From DAOUJI01 sp965219565 (GTDB lineage: Bacteria > Chloroflexota > Dehalococcoidia > Lucifugimonadales > JAGWBF01), in assembly GCA_965219565.1 (NCBI GenBank), contig OZ244780.1, positions 1,550,001-1,614,000 of the forward strand: 64,000 bases of DNA. Direction: 5' to 3'. Positions 51,032 through 60,712 of the stretch are shown here, in pieces; the first letter of the stretch is position 1, and each line of letters starts with the position of its first letter. The translations under genes were made by a program, and so were the position numbers. Below the pieces are notes generated by a model, which ran no database searches, was not told where the DNA came from, and was given only the letters and a program-made list of their open reading frames with translations.

Positions 51032-53314
51032 TTATGCAATACCCGTGGAGGCGAGAGTGTTTTCGCTTTCGGGTGAGAGTGTAAGACCCTGGTTTATACC
51101 GGCTTGATAAGCCTCTCTGAGCCCTTCAAGCGCCGTCTCGCTCGGCCGTTTCCCTTCGGCGAGATGCAGGACCAACTCCGATACGGAGCCATAGGCCCGG
51201 TCCACCTTCCAGTAGAATGACAGCAGCCATGCCAGCTCTCTTTCGTTGAGCGGAGGTGGTATGTCTTTCATGCTGTAGATGGCCTGGTCGACCTTGGTGT
51301 AGCGCAGAATGCCGGCCTTGTCCTCGGCGTTCTGGCCGTAGTACCGGCGGCGGCTCAGTTCGACTATTCTCCGCTTGTATTCCTCTTCTCCGTATATGTT
51401 ACGTGGGAGCCACCCCTGCCTCAAGTCCTCGATTTCTTCGCCTTGGCCATTGACTATGGCGACCGCAACGTCGGAGCGGAGGAGGTCGTCGTATTCGAAC
51501 TTGACGGCTTCCCTGAGGAGCGCTTCCTGGAGCTTGAGGGTGATTTCTCTGGGCACCTTGCGGTAGAGGTTCCCGGCGGCTTCCTCGTTGGTGTCAGCTC
51601 CCAGCCCGCCGGTGTTGAAGGCGTAGTATTCCTGAGGAGGACCCCCCTCAGCCATTTCTTGGAGGATGTGGTAGAGCAGGTTGGCGTTGTCGTCCTCAAG
51701 CCCGATGATGAAGGGATCGGAGAAGTATTCCACGTAGGGCCTTCCTATGGCCCCCGTGGCGGCCCCCATCTGTACGGCCTCTCCGTACATCAGGACGCGG
51801 ATGTACTGCTCCAGGTTGAGGCGTCGCAAGGGCGGCACCACCGTGTTCTGGCGCATGACCGCCTGCCATAGCACCTTGTCCGTGTCCTCCATGGGAACAT
51901 GGACAGACTCGGAAAGCCGGCCTCCGGAAATCGTCTCGATGATGTGGTCCGACCCTTTACGTTTCAGTAGCCTCGGGCGGGACAGCACCATTCTCATGTT
52001 CCGAACCGGGTTTTCCAAGTAATTGGGCGCCCCGCTAGCCATGTCCACCGGGACGTTCTCCAGAGTCTCCTGGGGGTTGGGGTCGCCTTTGTTGCCCCGG
52101 ACCACGTCGTAGGTGATTGGGTCATCCTGAGAGTTGAGTCCAAAGGGGACTGCGTAGAAGTTGTTCTCGGTGCCGTCTATTCCATAGGAGATGCGGAAGG
52201 TTTGCCCGTCTCGGTTGGACTCTGTCGGTTCGTCCAATCGCTGAAGGAGGACGATATCGTCGTTCATTGGGTAGACGCCCTCTTCCGGGTCGTGCTCAAT
52301 CCCCAACGCGTTGGACAGTTCGCTGTTGGTTATTTCGATCATTATGGTGAGGGTGCTCTTGCCGTGGAGGGACGGTCCGATGGTCACAAGGGCGTTGTTC
52401 CTCAGCTTGCCGCTTATGGTTTTCACCCTGGCCATGCTAAGCGCAGCCTGAACGGCTACACCTTGGGCCTGCTTGACCAGGAACATGGCTATGGAAAGAG
52501 GCCCCATCTTGTGTTCGCCGACGTAGTCGAATCCAAGGTGAAGCGACAGTCCCTTGGTGGGCGCTTTGAACACCAACTGGGTGATGCCCAATTCCCGGAC
52601 CTGGGCCTTCAGTTCCTCGTCCATGCCCAGGTCTTCCATCCAGTTGGGGACGGAAACCTCCAGGATGTCGGGGGATTCCGACCACCGTTCCGTGGGCAGG
52701 TCGAAGGTCAATTGGCGCCACATGTAGGGTATCTGCATATAAGTGGCGCCGAACATCAGCTGTCTGGCGTGAAAAGACCGGCTCGGAACGTCTCCGATTT
52801 GCCGGTCTGTCTGCACGATGGCTTCACCCGCAGCGAACCTCTCGTTCATGTACGAATTTACGTAGTGGAGAACCTTTGTGAAAACTCGCTGGTTTTGTTC
52901 ACTGAAGGCCAGGGCGTCCCTGTTGGGTTGGAACCCGTCAATATAATATTGAGTCAGGTCGGGGCGTCGGGCCACTCCCAGTTGGCTGTAGAAAGCGAGG
53001 CCGCCGTTGTCCAGCTTGACCACGACACCCGGTCCGGCTCTCCTGGCTGCTTTGCCCTCGGCGCCGGCGACTTTAGCGTCTTCGTTAATCTCATTGGCTT
53101 CCAACGTGAACTTGTCCCGTTGCTCCTGGGGCAAGTCCTGAAGGATGTTCATCTGTCGGGCGATCCACTCCTCGGATGGGTTATAGAAAGAGCTTTTCTG
53201 GTTCTGGCCCTGCCGGGCTATGGAAACCAATTCATTCAGGGCCTGCTCGAATTCGGGAACGATGGCGGGGCCTTCCAGTGCGGCCCCCAACTTCTGGTCG
53301 GTATCGTCGGCCAA
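51032..53314 (-). CDS. PEP-carboxykinase-like P-loop protein
   Basis: The 760-residue soluble protein has a probable nucleotide loop I-G-P-S-L-H-G-K-S-T-L-T (about 310-321), placed like the kinase-1a loop of ATP-dependent PEP carboxykinase, followed by Y-P-M-N-D-D-I-V-L-L and E-N-N-F-Y-A-V-P. PEPCK converts oxaloacetate and ATP to PEP and CO2, but several family residues are changed and the protein is about 200 residues longer than usual, so another kinase-like activity is possible. It probably shares a transcript with the GreA-like gene downstream. Confidence 0.5.
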   Translation of the reverse strand: MADDTDQKLGAALEGPAIVPEFEQALNELVSIARQGQNQKSSFYNPSEEWIARQMNILQDLPQEQRDKFTLEANEINEDAKVAGAEGKAARRAGPGVVVKLDNGGLAFYSQLGVARRPDLTQYYIDGFQPNRDALAFSEQNQRVFTKVLHYVNSYMNERFAAGEAIVQTDRQIGDVPSRSFHARQLMFGATYMQIPYMWRQLTFDLPTERWSESPDILEVSVPNWMEDLGMDEELKAQVRELGITQLVFKAPTKGLSLHLGFDYVGEHKMGPLSIAMFLVKQAQGVAVQAALSMARVKTISGKLRNNALVTIGPSLHGKSTLTIMIEITNSELSNALGIEHDPEEGVYPMNDDIVLLQRLDEPTESNRDGQTFRISYGIDGTENNFYAVPFGLNSQDDPITYDVVRGNKGDPNPQETLENVPVDMASGAPNYLENPVRNMRMVLSRPRLLKRKGSDHIIETISGGRLSESVHVPMEDTDKVLWQAVMRQNTVVPPLRRLNLEQYIRVLMYGEAVQMGAATGAIGRPYVEYFSDPFIIGLEDDNANLLYHILQEMAEGGPPQEYYAFNTGGLGADTNEEAAGNLYRKVPREITLKLQEALLREAVKFEYDDLLRSDVAVAIVNGQGEEIEDLRQGWLPRNIYGEEEYKRRIVELSRRRYYGQNAEDKAGILRYTKVDQAIYSMKDIPPPLNERELAWLLSFYWKVDRAYGSVSELVLHLAEGKRPSETALEGLREAYQAGINQGLTLSPESENTLASTGIA

Positions 53315-53612
53315 TTAGGTCCCCCTGAAATCTGAAACTGCAGCCGTGGCCTTTTTTCTTGTTAGAAAGTCTAGCTTGTCTCGCTGGCAATCGGCTTAAT
53401 GCTAACTGGTGGCTGGGCCTGTGTCAAAGCCATTTCCGCAGTTTTTCAGAATACCATTTTGGCGGCATTATGGCAAAGTTCGGCTGAAGCTCCACATGCA
53501 AAAATTCGGCTGCTCCGGAGGGTTTTCGGCCGGCAATTCTGGGAAGTTTTCGACTACAACTTATTGTAGAAAACTGGCCTTTGGCCTTAGCTTACGGTAC
53601 AATATATCGGAT
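53315..53612. promoter_or_regulatory. Divergent AT-rich control region with dyad
   Basis: The 298 bp separate the leftward PEPCK-like gene from a rightward amidotransferase-like gene. A two-part dyad occurs at 53545-53575 (agtttt/aaaact outside ctacaa/ttgtag). TACAAT at 53598-53603 lies only 10 bases before the ATG at 53613, suggesting a near-leaderless transcript. An in-frame upstream extension from 53409 is unlikely to be translated. Confidence 0.45.
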
Positions 53613-54314
53613 ATGGCTTTGGTGGTTGTCACGGCTCAAACTGAGCAGTACGCATCTCAGTATATACAGGCTTTAGGGGATCGTGTAGAGGCGCGGGCAG
53701 TCACCCCCGAAAATTCCGGAGATTGTTCCATCGACTGGTTGGAAAACGCGGGAGGCCTGTACCTATGCGGCGGCATCGACATTCATCCCTCGGCCTACGG
53801 AATGGCGCCTGAGCCTGGCATGGGCCTCGCACTCTGTCCCGAGTTGGACACCCTCGAATTAGAGCTTCTCAACGCAGCATTGGAATTGGACATGCCGGTG
53901 CTGGGAATATGCAGGGGGATGCAGCTTTTAAACGTGGCCTTTGGGGGCGTCCTGCTGCAGGATGCTCCCGGACACCGTTCACCCGGTGATGAGGACGAAG
54001 TTACCTCTCTCAAGCACACGGTCTATCTGTCGCCGGGAAGCAAGCTGGCGGCCATTCTGGGCACGGGCGGTTTCTTCAGGGTGAACAGCATTCACCATCA
54101 GGGGCTTAAAGAAGCTCAAAAAGCTCCAAGTCTTCTGGCGTCGGCGTATTCATTGGACGACGGCTTGATCGAGGGATTAGAGAGTCCTGAGCATAGTTGG
54201 GTCGTGGGCGTCCAATTTCAACCGGAACGCACCGACGAGGTGCCCAAAGCCTTCAACAATCTATTCGAGTCCTTCAAGGACCGGGTGGAAGACTACGTTG
54301 CGCAGACCGGCTAG
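53613..54314 (+). CDS. Class I amidotransferase-like (peptidase C26) protein lacking the catalytic His
   Basis: The 233-residue protein matches gamma-glutamyl-GABA hydrolase-type amidotransferases: G-G-I-D-I-H-P, the nucleophile elbow G-I-C-R-G-M-Q (Cys100), S-I-H-H-Q-G, and the C-terminal G-V-Q-F-Q-P-E. The last normally reads Q-F-H-P-E, so the catalytic His is Gln203 here while Glu205 remains. Activity may be lost or changed, or one base may be misread. The ATG has no Shine-Dalgarno and a -10 lies just upstream, fitting leaderless translation. Confidence 0.8.
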   Translation: MALVVVTAQTEQYASQYIQALGDRVEARAVTPENSGDCSIDWLENAGGLYLCGGIDIHPSAYGMAPEPGMGLALCPELDTLELELLNAALELDMPVLGICRGMQLLNVAFGGVLLQDAPGHRSPGDEDEVTSLKHTVYLSPGSKLAAILGTGGFFRVNSIHHQGLKEAQKAPSLLASAYSLDDGLIEGLESPEHSWVVGVQFQPERTDEVPKAFNNLFESFKDRVEDYVAQTG

Positions 54315-54350
54315 GTCCGCGCTGCCCAATATTCACGAGAGGACTTATAC

Positions 54351-56870
54351 ATGACAACAACGTCAGAGAACATTCAGCCCATTCCCATAGAACAGGAAAT
54401 GCGGACGTCGTATCTGAGCTACGCCATGAGCGTAATCGTGGCGCGAGCTTTGCCCGACGTAAGGGACGGGCTCAAGCCGGTGCAACGGCGCATTCTCTAC
54501 TCCATGGACGAACTGGCCCTTCGCCCCAACTCCTCCTATAAGAAGAGCGCCCGAATCGTCGGAGAAGTCATGGGGAAGTACCACCCCCATGGCGACAGCC
54601 CCGTCTACGAGGCCCTGGTCCGAATGGCCCAAGGTTTCTCCATGCGCTACCCCCTGGTGGATGGACAGGGCAACTTTGGCAGCGTTGACAACGACCCTCC
54701 TGCTGCCATGCGGTACACCGAAGCCCGCCTGGCTTCTATTGCTGAAGAGATTCTAGTGGACCTCGACCAAGACACGGTGGACTTCTCCGCCAACTTCGAC
54801 GGGTCCCTGCATGAGCCGACGGTGATGCCTGGAGTCCTTCCCAACATGCTGCTGAACGGTGCGTCGGGCATTGCAGTGGGAATGGCTACCAACATCCCTC
54901 CACACAACCTGAACGAGATATGCACCGCGGCCGCCTACTTGGTGGATAACCCGGACGCCAGCGTCGAAGAGCTTATCAAGCGGGTGCCTGGGCCGGACTT
55001 CCCCACCGCCGGCATCATACGGGGCCGCTCAGGCATCATTGACGCCTACACCACGGGAACTGGCCGTGTGGTCATGCAGGCCAGGGCCGAAATAGAGGAG
55101 GTTCGCGGCAACCGGCAGCAGATAGTCGTCACCGAGCTTCCCTTCCAGGTCAACAAGGCCTCGCTGGTTGAGAAGATAGCTCAGCTGGTGCGGGACAAGA
55201 AAGTCGAGGGAATTTCGGACATCCGCGACGAGTCGGACCGCCACGGGCTGCGGGTCGTAATCGAGTTGAGGCGGGAAGCCCAGGGCGAAATCGTCCTGAA
55301 CCAGCTTTACCGCCACACGTCTCTCAGGTCGTCCTTCAACGTGATAATGCTTGCCCTCGTGGACGGGCAGCCCCAGGTGTTGGGGCTGAAGCGGGCGCTG
55401 CAGCTGTACGTGGACCACCGGCGGGAAGTAATCCGTCGCAGGTCCGAGCACCGGCTTAAGGTGGCCCGGGAAAGGGCGCACATAGTCGAGGGCTTGCTGA
55501 AGGCCATTTCCAGCATCGACGAAATCATTGCCACCATCAGAGGGTCCGCCGACGCCGCAACGGCCAGAGCCAACCTCGTGCAGCAGTTCGACCTCACGGA
55601 AGTACAGGCTACGGCAATACTGGACATGCAGCTGCGCCGGCTGGCCGCATTGGAGCGAGAGCGGCTGGAGAAGGAATACGAGGACCTGAAGAAGACCATC
55701 GCCGACTTGGAAGCCCTGCTGGCCGACCCGGCGAAAGTGTCTGCGGTCATCCAAGAAGACCTGGCTAGGCTGAAGAAGAGGTACGGAGACGCCCGCCGGA
55801 CGGAGATAAGCGACGAGGAGGCCGTCAACCACACCCTTGAAGAGCTCACCCTCCATCAGGAGGTGGCGGTGACTCTGAGCCAGCGGGGCTACATCAAACG
55901 GATCCCCTTGGCCACCTACAAGCTGCAACACAGGGGCGGCAAGGGAGTTAGAGGCCAGACGACGCGGGACGACGACGGCCTCCAAGACCTGCTGGTCGCC
56001 GACACCCATGACGCACTGTTGTTCTTTACGAACAAGGGCAGGGTCTATAGCCTCAAGGCCTATGAAATACCCGCCGACACCTCCCGTACCACCAGGGGCA
56101 CCGCCGTGATCAATATGATGAAGCTGGGCCAGAACGAAAAGATCAGCGCCGTTGTTGCCGCGGGAGACCTCAAGGGAGAGGGGGTCATCGTCATAGGCAC
56201 CCAGAAGGGTGAAGTCAAAGCTATGAACCTCTCGAACCTGGCCAACATGCGTTCCAGCGGCCTTAACGCTATGGACTTAGAGCCCGAAGATGAGTTGGTC
56301 TCAGTGAGGATGGGAACGGGCGGGGAAGACGTGATGATGCTCACCGAGTTGGGCCAGGGAGTACGCTTCCCGCTTTCGGAGGCTCCCCGCCGTTCGAGGG
56401 CTGCAGGCGGAGTCAGGGGAATCCGTCTAGCCCCCGGAGATAAGATGGTCGGGATGGAACTGGTAAAGCCGGAGGACAACCTGCTTGTAGTGACCCGGAG
56501 CGGCTACGGCAAGCTGGTGCCCGTGGACCGCTTCCGCGGCCAGCACCGTGGAGGTCTTGGATTGAGGGCGTACAAGACAGGGCCTAAGGTGGGACTGGTC
56601 TCAGCCGCCAGGGTGGTGAACAAGGAGCGTGACGAGGAGTTGCTGCTGGTGTCGGCGAAGTGCCAGGTCTTCAGGACCAGCCTCAGCGAGATTTCGTCCC
56701 AGGGACGGATAACCCAGGGCGTCATAGTCTGGAAGCCCGACGCAGGCGACGAGGTTGTTTCCCTGGCCTGCATGACGGAGAGAGAGGAAACGGACAACGC
56801 TCCCGGCTCCAACGGCAAGTCCAACGGCGCCGTGCCCTCCAACGGCTCTGCTCCAACAACCGAAAAGTAG
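54351..56870 (+). CDS. gyrA: DNA gyrase subunit A
   Basis: The 839-residue subunit breaks and rejoins DNA during supercoiling. The N-terminus shows the usual R-A-L-P-D-V-R-D-G-L-K-P-V-Q-R-R, the quinolone region H-P-H-G-D-S-P-V-Y-E-A, and the catalytic Tyr122 in M-R-Y-T-E-A-R. The GyrA box appears as Q-H-R-G-G-K-G (about 526-532), which distinguishes gyrase from ParC. The C-terminal beta-pinwheel blades follow and the protein ends in a Ser/Asn/Gly tail. gyrB is not in the window. Confidence 0.96.
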   Translation: MTTTSENIQPIPIEQEMRTSYLSYAMSVIVARALPDVRDGLKPVQRRILYSMDELALRPNSSYKKSARIVGEVMGKYHPHGDSPVYEALVRMAQGFSMRYPLVDGQGNFGSVDNDPPAAMRYTEARLASIAEEILVDLDQDTVDFSANFDGSLHEPTVMPGVLPNMLLNGASGIAVGMATNIPPHNLNEICTAAAYLVDNPDASVEELIKRVPGPDFPTAGIIRGRSGIIDAYTTGTGRVVMQARAEIEEVRGNRQQIVVTELPFQVNKASLVEKIAQLVRDKKVEGISDIRDESDRHGLRVVIELRREAQGEIVLNQLYRHTSLRSSFNVIMLALVDGQPQVLGLKRALQLYVDHRREVIRRRSEHRLKVARERAHIVEGLLKAISSIDEIIATIRGSADAATARANLVQQFDLTEVQATAILDMQLRRLAALERERLEKEYEDLKKTIADLEALLADPAKVSAVIQEDLARLKKRYGDARRTEISDEEAVNHTLEELTLHQEVAVTLSQRGYIKRIPLATYKLQHRGGKGVRGQTTRDDDGLQDLLVADTHDALLFFTNKGRVYSLKAYEIPADTSRTTRGTAVINMMKLGQNEKISAVVAAGDLKGEGVIVIGTQKGEVKAMNLSNLANMRSSGLNAMDLEPEDELVSVRMGTGGEDVMMLTELGQGVRFPLSEAPRRSRAAGGVRGIRLAPGDKMVGMELVKPEDNLLVVTRSGYGKLVPVDRFRGQHRGGLGLRAYKTGPKVGLVSAARVVNKERDEELLLVSAKCQVFRTSLSEISSQGRITQGVIVWKPDAGDEVVSLACMTEREETDNAPGSNGKSNGAVPSNGSAPTTEK

Positions 56871-56922
56871 AGGTTCGACAGTCTATAGCCTATGCCCAGT
56901 GGTTGTTGGTAGTGAAGAAACG

Positions 56923-58098
56923 ATGTGCAAGTTGAGAGCAGTTGTGGCAGGGCTGTCAATTGCGGTGCTCTTCGTGATAACTGCGGCTTGCTCTGACAGC
57001 ACACAGCCGAGGAGCCAAGCAACGCCGGAGCCGCGTCAAGCCTTGACCAGTACAGAGATTCAAGCCTTGTCCGAAGCCGTTGATGCATTGGCTGCCCAAG
57101 TGGAAGCCCTCGCCGCCTCGAATGGGTCGACCGCCACAGAGCAAGCGGACGATGGTGCGGAGACTCAGTCCTTAGCCGACAGCGTTAACTCGTTAGCCGA
57201 GCAGGTGGAAGCTCTGGCTTCCTCTAATCAGAGGCTGACTCGGCAGCTTAGCTCAACACTTGCGCAGCAGCCTTCGCAGGGAGACGCTTCAGCGACCCCC
57301 ACAAATGGGAATGGGATTTGCAATCGGACTCCTGAAATACAGCAAGCTATCCTTATGACGCTGCGGTTGTCGTCGTGCAGGTTCGTAACTGACGAAGAGT
57401 TGTATCGGATCACCGACTGGCGGTCCCTGAGTGGAAGCAGCCCTAACGACATTGATTGGGTAACTCCGCCACAACCCGGTGACTTTGACGGATTGGTCAA
57501 CTTGCGACGCCCGATCAACGTTAAAGGAGATTTCACACTAGTTGAGGGAACGTTTCAAGGTTTAAGCGGCTTAAAGGAGCTACGAGTCTACGTAAAGGGA
57601 GCGGAAGCAGGGGCGTTCAAAGAGCTGCCCGGCTTAGAGACACTTGAAGTTTTGATTCTTGACTACTCCGGCATGCCGCGTCGCGTTTCCATCCCTGTGT
57701 TCGACGAACTACCTAGCCTCAAGGCATTGAGAATAGACACTACGGGCGGGACTACGCTAGCGCTTAAGGCCGACCAGTTTGCCAATTTGCCCAACTTGGA
57801 GGCGCTCGAAATCCAAGGGCATAGTGACAGCGGAAGTAGTTTCAGCCTGCCATCGGGGCTTTTCCAACACAATTCAGCCCTAAAGGACATTCGGATACAT
57901 TTGGACCATCCTACCGTCATCAGAGTTCCTGTTGACATTTTCGCTAAGCTCCACAATCTCGAAAACTTGCGAATTTACGGGTCTGACTCAGACAAACTGT
58001 CTATAGCGCTCTCTCCTAGGTCTCCTCTTTTTAGCAACTTTCTCAACAGAAACGATTCGCCGGATGGCTACACTGTTGTCTGGCCCGAAACGCAGTGA
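56923..58098 (+). CDS. Leucine-rich-repeat lipoprotein
   Basis: The 391-residue protein has a lipoprotein signal peptide with lipobox I-T-A-A-C (Cys near residue 23). Two similar helical segments (L-S-E-A-V-D-A-L-A-A-Q-V-E-A-L-A and L-A-D-S-V-N-S-L-A-E-Q-V-E-A-L-A) suggest a coiled coil, followed by about six leucine-rich repeats (e.g. L-P-N-L-E-A-L-E-I). It is probably membrane-anchored and exposed, with a binding role. Composition is AT-richer than gyrA. ATG at 56923 gives a proper signal peptide; 56899 does not. Confidence 0.78.
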   Translation: MCKLRAVVAGLSIAVLFVITAACSDSTQPRSQATPEPRQALTSTEIQALSEAVDALAAQVEALAASNGSTATEQADDGAETQSLADSVNSLAEQVEALASSNQRLTRQLSSTLAQQPSQGDASATPTNGNGICNRTPEIQQAILMTLRLSSCRFVTDEELYRITDWRSLSGSSPNDIDWVTPPQPGDFDGLVNLRRPINVKGDFTLVEGTFQGLSGLKELRVYVKGAEAGAFKELPGLETLEVLILDYSGMPRRVSIPVFDELPSLKALRIDTTGGTTLALKADQFANLPNLEALEIQGHSDSGSSFSLPSGLFQHNSALKDIRIHLDHPTVIRVPVDIFAKLHNLENLRIYGSDSDKLSIALSPRSPLFSNFLNRNDSPDGYTVVWPETQ

Positions 58099-58121
58099 CA
58101 TCTGATGGGGGAGTTCATGGA

Positions 58122-58817
58122 TTGACCCTGGCCTTTGTTCATGGGGCGGGAGAGTGCAGGCTTTCCTTTGCGCCCCAGGTTGCACATTTTCAGGATGCCG
58201 TGGCAGTCGACCTGCCTGGGCATCCTTTGGGTGACCCCAAGACTAGCATTGCGGGCTGCGTGGACTGGCTGCGGGGCTTCCTTTCCGAACGGGGGATCAG
58301 CCGTCCAGTGGTCTGCGGCCACTCAATGGGCGGCGCCATAGCCCAGCTGTTCGCTCTGACCTATCCCGACGAATTGGCGGGTCTTGTTTTGCTGGGCACC
58401 GGCGCCCGGCTTAGAGTCCATCCCAAGTATCTTGAGGAATGTGAAGACGGGATTCAGGACCCGGATTCTTGGCTTGGCGGCAGACGGAACGACTACCGGT
58501 TGGTTGAGGCCGGGTTGGCAGCAGAGTTGCTGGGCCGGGCGGCTCAGATAGGCCCGGCGGTCAAACTGAATGACCTCCGTTGCTGCGATGCTTTCGACGT
58601 TATGGACCAAGTCGGGGACATCAGGCTGCCCACGCTGGTCCTGTGCGGCTCCGACGACGTGATGACCCCTGTAAAATATTCGGAATACCTGCATGACAGG
58701 ATAGAGGGTTCGGAGATACGTATTATTGAAGGCGGTAGCCACTTCGTTCAGCTTGAACAGCCCGAAGCGGTGAACGCCGCCATAGAAGAGTTCTTGGCGA
58801 AATGCTATTCTCCCTGA
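58122..58817 (+). CDS. Alpha/beta hydrolase
   Basis: The 231-residue protein has the oxyanion motif F-V-H-G-A-G near the start, nucleophile elbow G-H-S-M-G-G, a likely acid in C-G-S-D-D-V and the His in G-G-S-H-F-V. The substrate is unknown; the fold covers esterases, lactonases and dehalogenases. TTG at 58122 has ggggag 9 bases upstream; a GTG at 58095 overlapping the previous stop is an alternative. Confidence 0.85.
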   Translation: MTLAFVHGAGECRLSFAPQVAHFQDAVAVDLPGHPLGDPKTSIAGCVDWLRGFLSERGISRPVVCGHSMGGAIAQLFALTYPDELAGLVLLGTGARLRVHPKYLEECEDGIQDPDSWLGGRRNDYRLVEAGLAAELLGRAAQIGPAVKLNDLRCCDAFDVMDQVGDIRLPTLVLCGSDDVMTPVKYSEYLHDRIEGSEIRIIEGGSHFVQLEQPEAVNAAIEEFLAKCYSP

Positions 58818-58849
58818 TCATCTGTCTGACAGAAAAGTGAACACAGACC

Positions 58850-59185
58850 TTGGACTACGAACTTAACATAATAGTCTGCGTAGACCCACGGGTGTGCGGA
58901 CACCCGGCCTTCCCCGGCGTCAACGGCTATGAACTGCTTGACGGTCTGGACACATCGGTGAAGGAACAAGGGCTGGAGGAGCGGATCAGAGTTACAGAGT
59001 GCCAGTGCATTTTCGGATGCACGTTTGGGCCTAGGGCCGACGTCATCAGACGATGGGACGGGGACAAGCTGCTATACGGCTCGGTTTCGGGGACGGTGAC
59101 CATCTCCGTCAGGGGCCGCGTGGACATGAACGCCATACCTGGCGACTTGACAGACATGCTCCGTGACAACCTGCCCTCCGATTGA
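58850..59185 (+). CDS. Small [2Fe-2S] ferredoxin-like protein
   Basis: The 111-residue protein has five Cys (C-V-D-P-R-V-C near the N-terminus and C-Q-C-I-F-G-C-x-F-G-P-R in the middle), matching thioredoxin-like [2Fe-2S] ferredoxins, where the second block ends in G-P. It may carry electrons or act as a redox chaperone. The frame begins at a TTG without a clear ribosome-binding site, so the start is uncertain. Confidence 0.6.
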   Translation: MDYELNIIVCVDPRVCGHPAFPGVNGYELLDGLDTSVKEQGLEERIRVTECQCIFGCTFGPRADVIRRWDGDKLLYGSVSGTVTISVRGRVDMNAIPGDLTDMLRDNLPSD

Positions 59186-59260
59186 CCCCTACGCAACGCC
59201 CAAAGTAGAATTCCTCCGTCCCACGCTCCCCGGAATTCTGACGATTGGCGGGTGAACGGC

Positions 59261-60670
59261 ATGAGCGAGTCCCTCAGCCGCAGACTCGGCGGCTTTGCGT
59301 CAACCCTGGAATATGACAATCTGCCTCCCCACGTCGTGGACAAGGTGAAGGGGTTGATTCTTCATGGCTTGGTGGTGTCCATAGCAGGGGCGACTTTGCT
59401 GAGAGTCGCCTCGGTCATGGAGATGACCAAACGGGAAGAACCCCGCCCGGACGGCGCCGCATTATGGGTGGACGGCGCCAGGGTCAGCCGCAGGGGCGCC
59501 GCTTTCGCCAACGCCAAGATGATGCATGCCACAAGCCAGTCCGACTCCTACCGGATGCTCACTCACCCCGGGCCTTGCGTGATACCGCCCGCCGTGGCGT
59601 CCTGCGAAATTGATGGAGGCTCTGGGAAAGACCTGATAACGGCTGTGGCGGCTGGCTATGAGCTGGAAACCCGCATAGCCAGCGACTTCATACCAACCAC
59701 GCAGGCACGCGGGTTCAGGTCCAGCCCGGTCTACGGTGTGTTCGGAGCCGCCGTGGCTACAGGCAAGGTGTTGGGACTGGACCCAGGCCAGATGGCCAAC
59801 GCCATCTCTCTGGCCGCCACCTTTTCCGGCGGAACAGGTGAGGGAGGACGGACCGAAGGCCAGGAGGCGACCATCCACGAGTCCAACGCCGCCGTCAACG
59901 GAATCACAGCGGCCTTGCTGGCCAAAGACGGCGTCAGGGGCGCTGACCTGGCTCTGGAAGGGGACGCCGGGTTCTACAACGCTTTCACAGGCAACAACCA
60001 GGGCGAGTTGTCGTATGCCTTTGAAGGGCCTCTTTCAACGGATGTGGACGCCGTGGCCAGCGGTCTTGGCGAGCGTTACTTCCTGATGGACGTGACGCCC
60101 AAGATATACCCAACGGCGGGATATAACCAGCCGGTTATAGAGCTTATGGCCCGCCTCAAGGCGACGCATGAAATCCAATGGGACAACGTGGACCGCATCG
60201 ACGTCGAGATGAACTGGCTTGAAACCCTCTACCCATCCCCCGCCTTTCCCAACCCTCGCCGGAGCGAACGGAGAGTGGGCGGCACCCACTACTTTGCCGC
60301 CTACACATGCGTGCACGGCCACTATCCCGCGATCAGGTCAGGAGTGGCGCCCGGGTCTCAGGCTGGCTCAGCGGAGGACAGCAGCGTCCTGGAACTGATG
60401 GAACGTGTGAACGTGATCGGGGTAAAGGACCGGGGGTCTTACTCCCCGCGCATGACGGTGACGACGAAAGACGGCAAAAGCTACGTGGATCAAATGAACG
60501 GCGACGAGACCAAGTGGGGGCTTGAAACGGTTAGCCGCCGTTTGCGAGAGATGTTCCACAGTCTGGTGATTCCCGCTTCCCAATTGGAGAAATTGGTGGC
60601 GACGGTCAGCCATATCGATGAGTTGGACAGCATAGAAACTATGGTGGGGTTGTGCATCCGAAAGAGCTAA
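59261..60670 (+). CDS. MmgE/PrpD family protein
   Basis: The 469-residue protein has the family pattern: A-N-A-K-M-M-H-A, P-V-Y-G-V-F-G-A-A-V-A-T-G-K and a C-terminal domain with P-Y-P-type segments. Members include 2-methylcitrate dehydratase and iminodisuccinate epimerase; with many paralogues in environmental Chloroflexota the substrate cannot be named. ATG at 59261 follows gggtga; a GTG at 59252 is in frame. Confidence 0.85.
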   Translation: MSESLSRRLGGFASTLEYDNLPPHVVDKVKGLILHGLVVSIAGATLLRVASVMEMTKREEPRPDGAALWVDGARVSRRGAAFANAKMMHATSQSDSYRMLTHPGPCVIPPAVASCEIDGGSGKDLITAVAAGYELETRIASDFIPTTQARGFRSSPVYGVFGAAVATGKVLGLDPGQMANAISLAATFSGGTGEGGRTEGQEATIHESNAAVNGITAALLAKDGVRGADLALEGDAGFYNAFTGNNQGELSYAFEGPLSTDVDAVASGLGERYFLMDVTPKIYPTAGYNQPVIELMARLKATHEIQWDNVDRIDVEMNWLETLYPSPAFPNPRRSERRVGGTHYFAAYTCVHGHYPAIRSGVAPGSQAGSAEDSSVLELMERVNVIGVKDRGSYSPRMTVTTKDGKSYVDQMNGDETKWGLETVSRRLREMFHSLVIPASQLEKLVATVSHIDELDSIETMVGLCIRKS

Positions 60671-60712
60671 GGCGCAAGCTGGCGGTGTACCCCCAAAGAC
60701 TGGAGAAACGGG

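Noticed and set aside
53409..53612. N-terminal extension of the amidotransferase-like protein
   Set aside because: The extra 68 residues do not match the family, lack a ribosome-binding site and would be translated through the promoter-like region.
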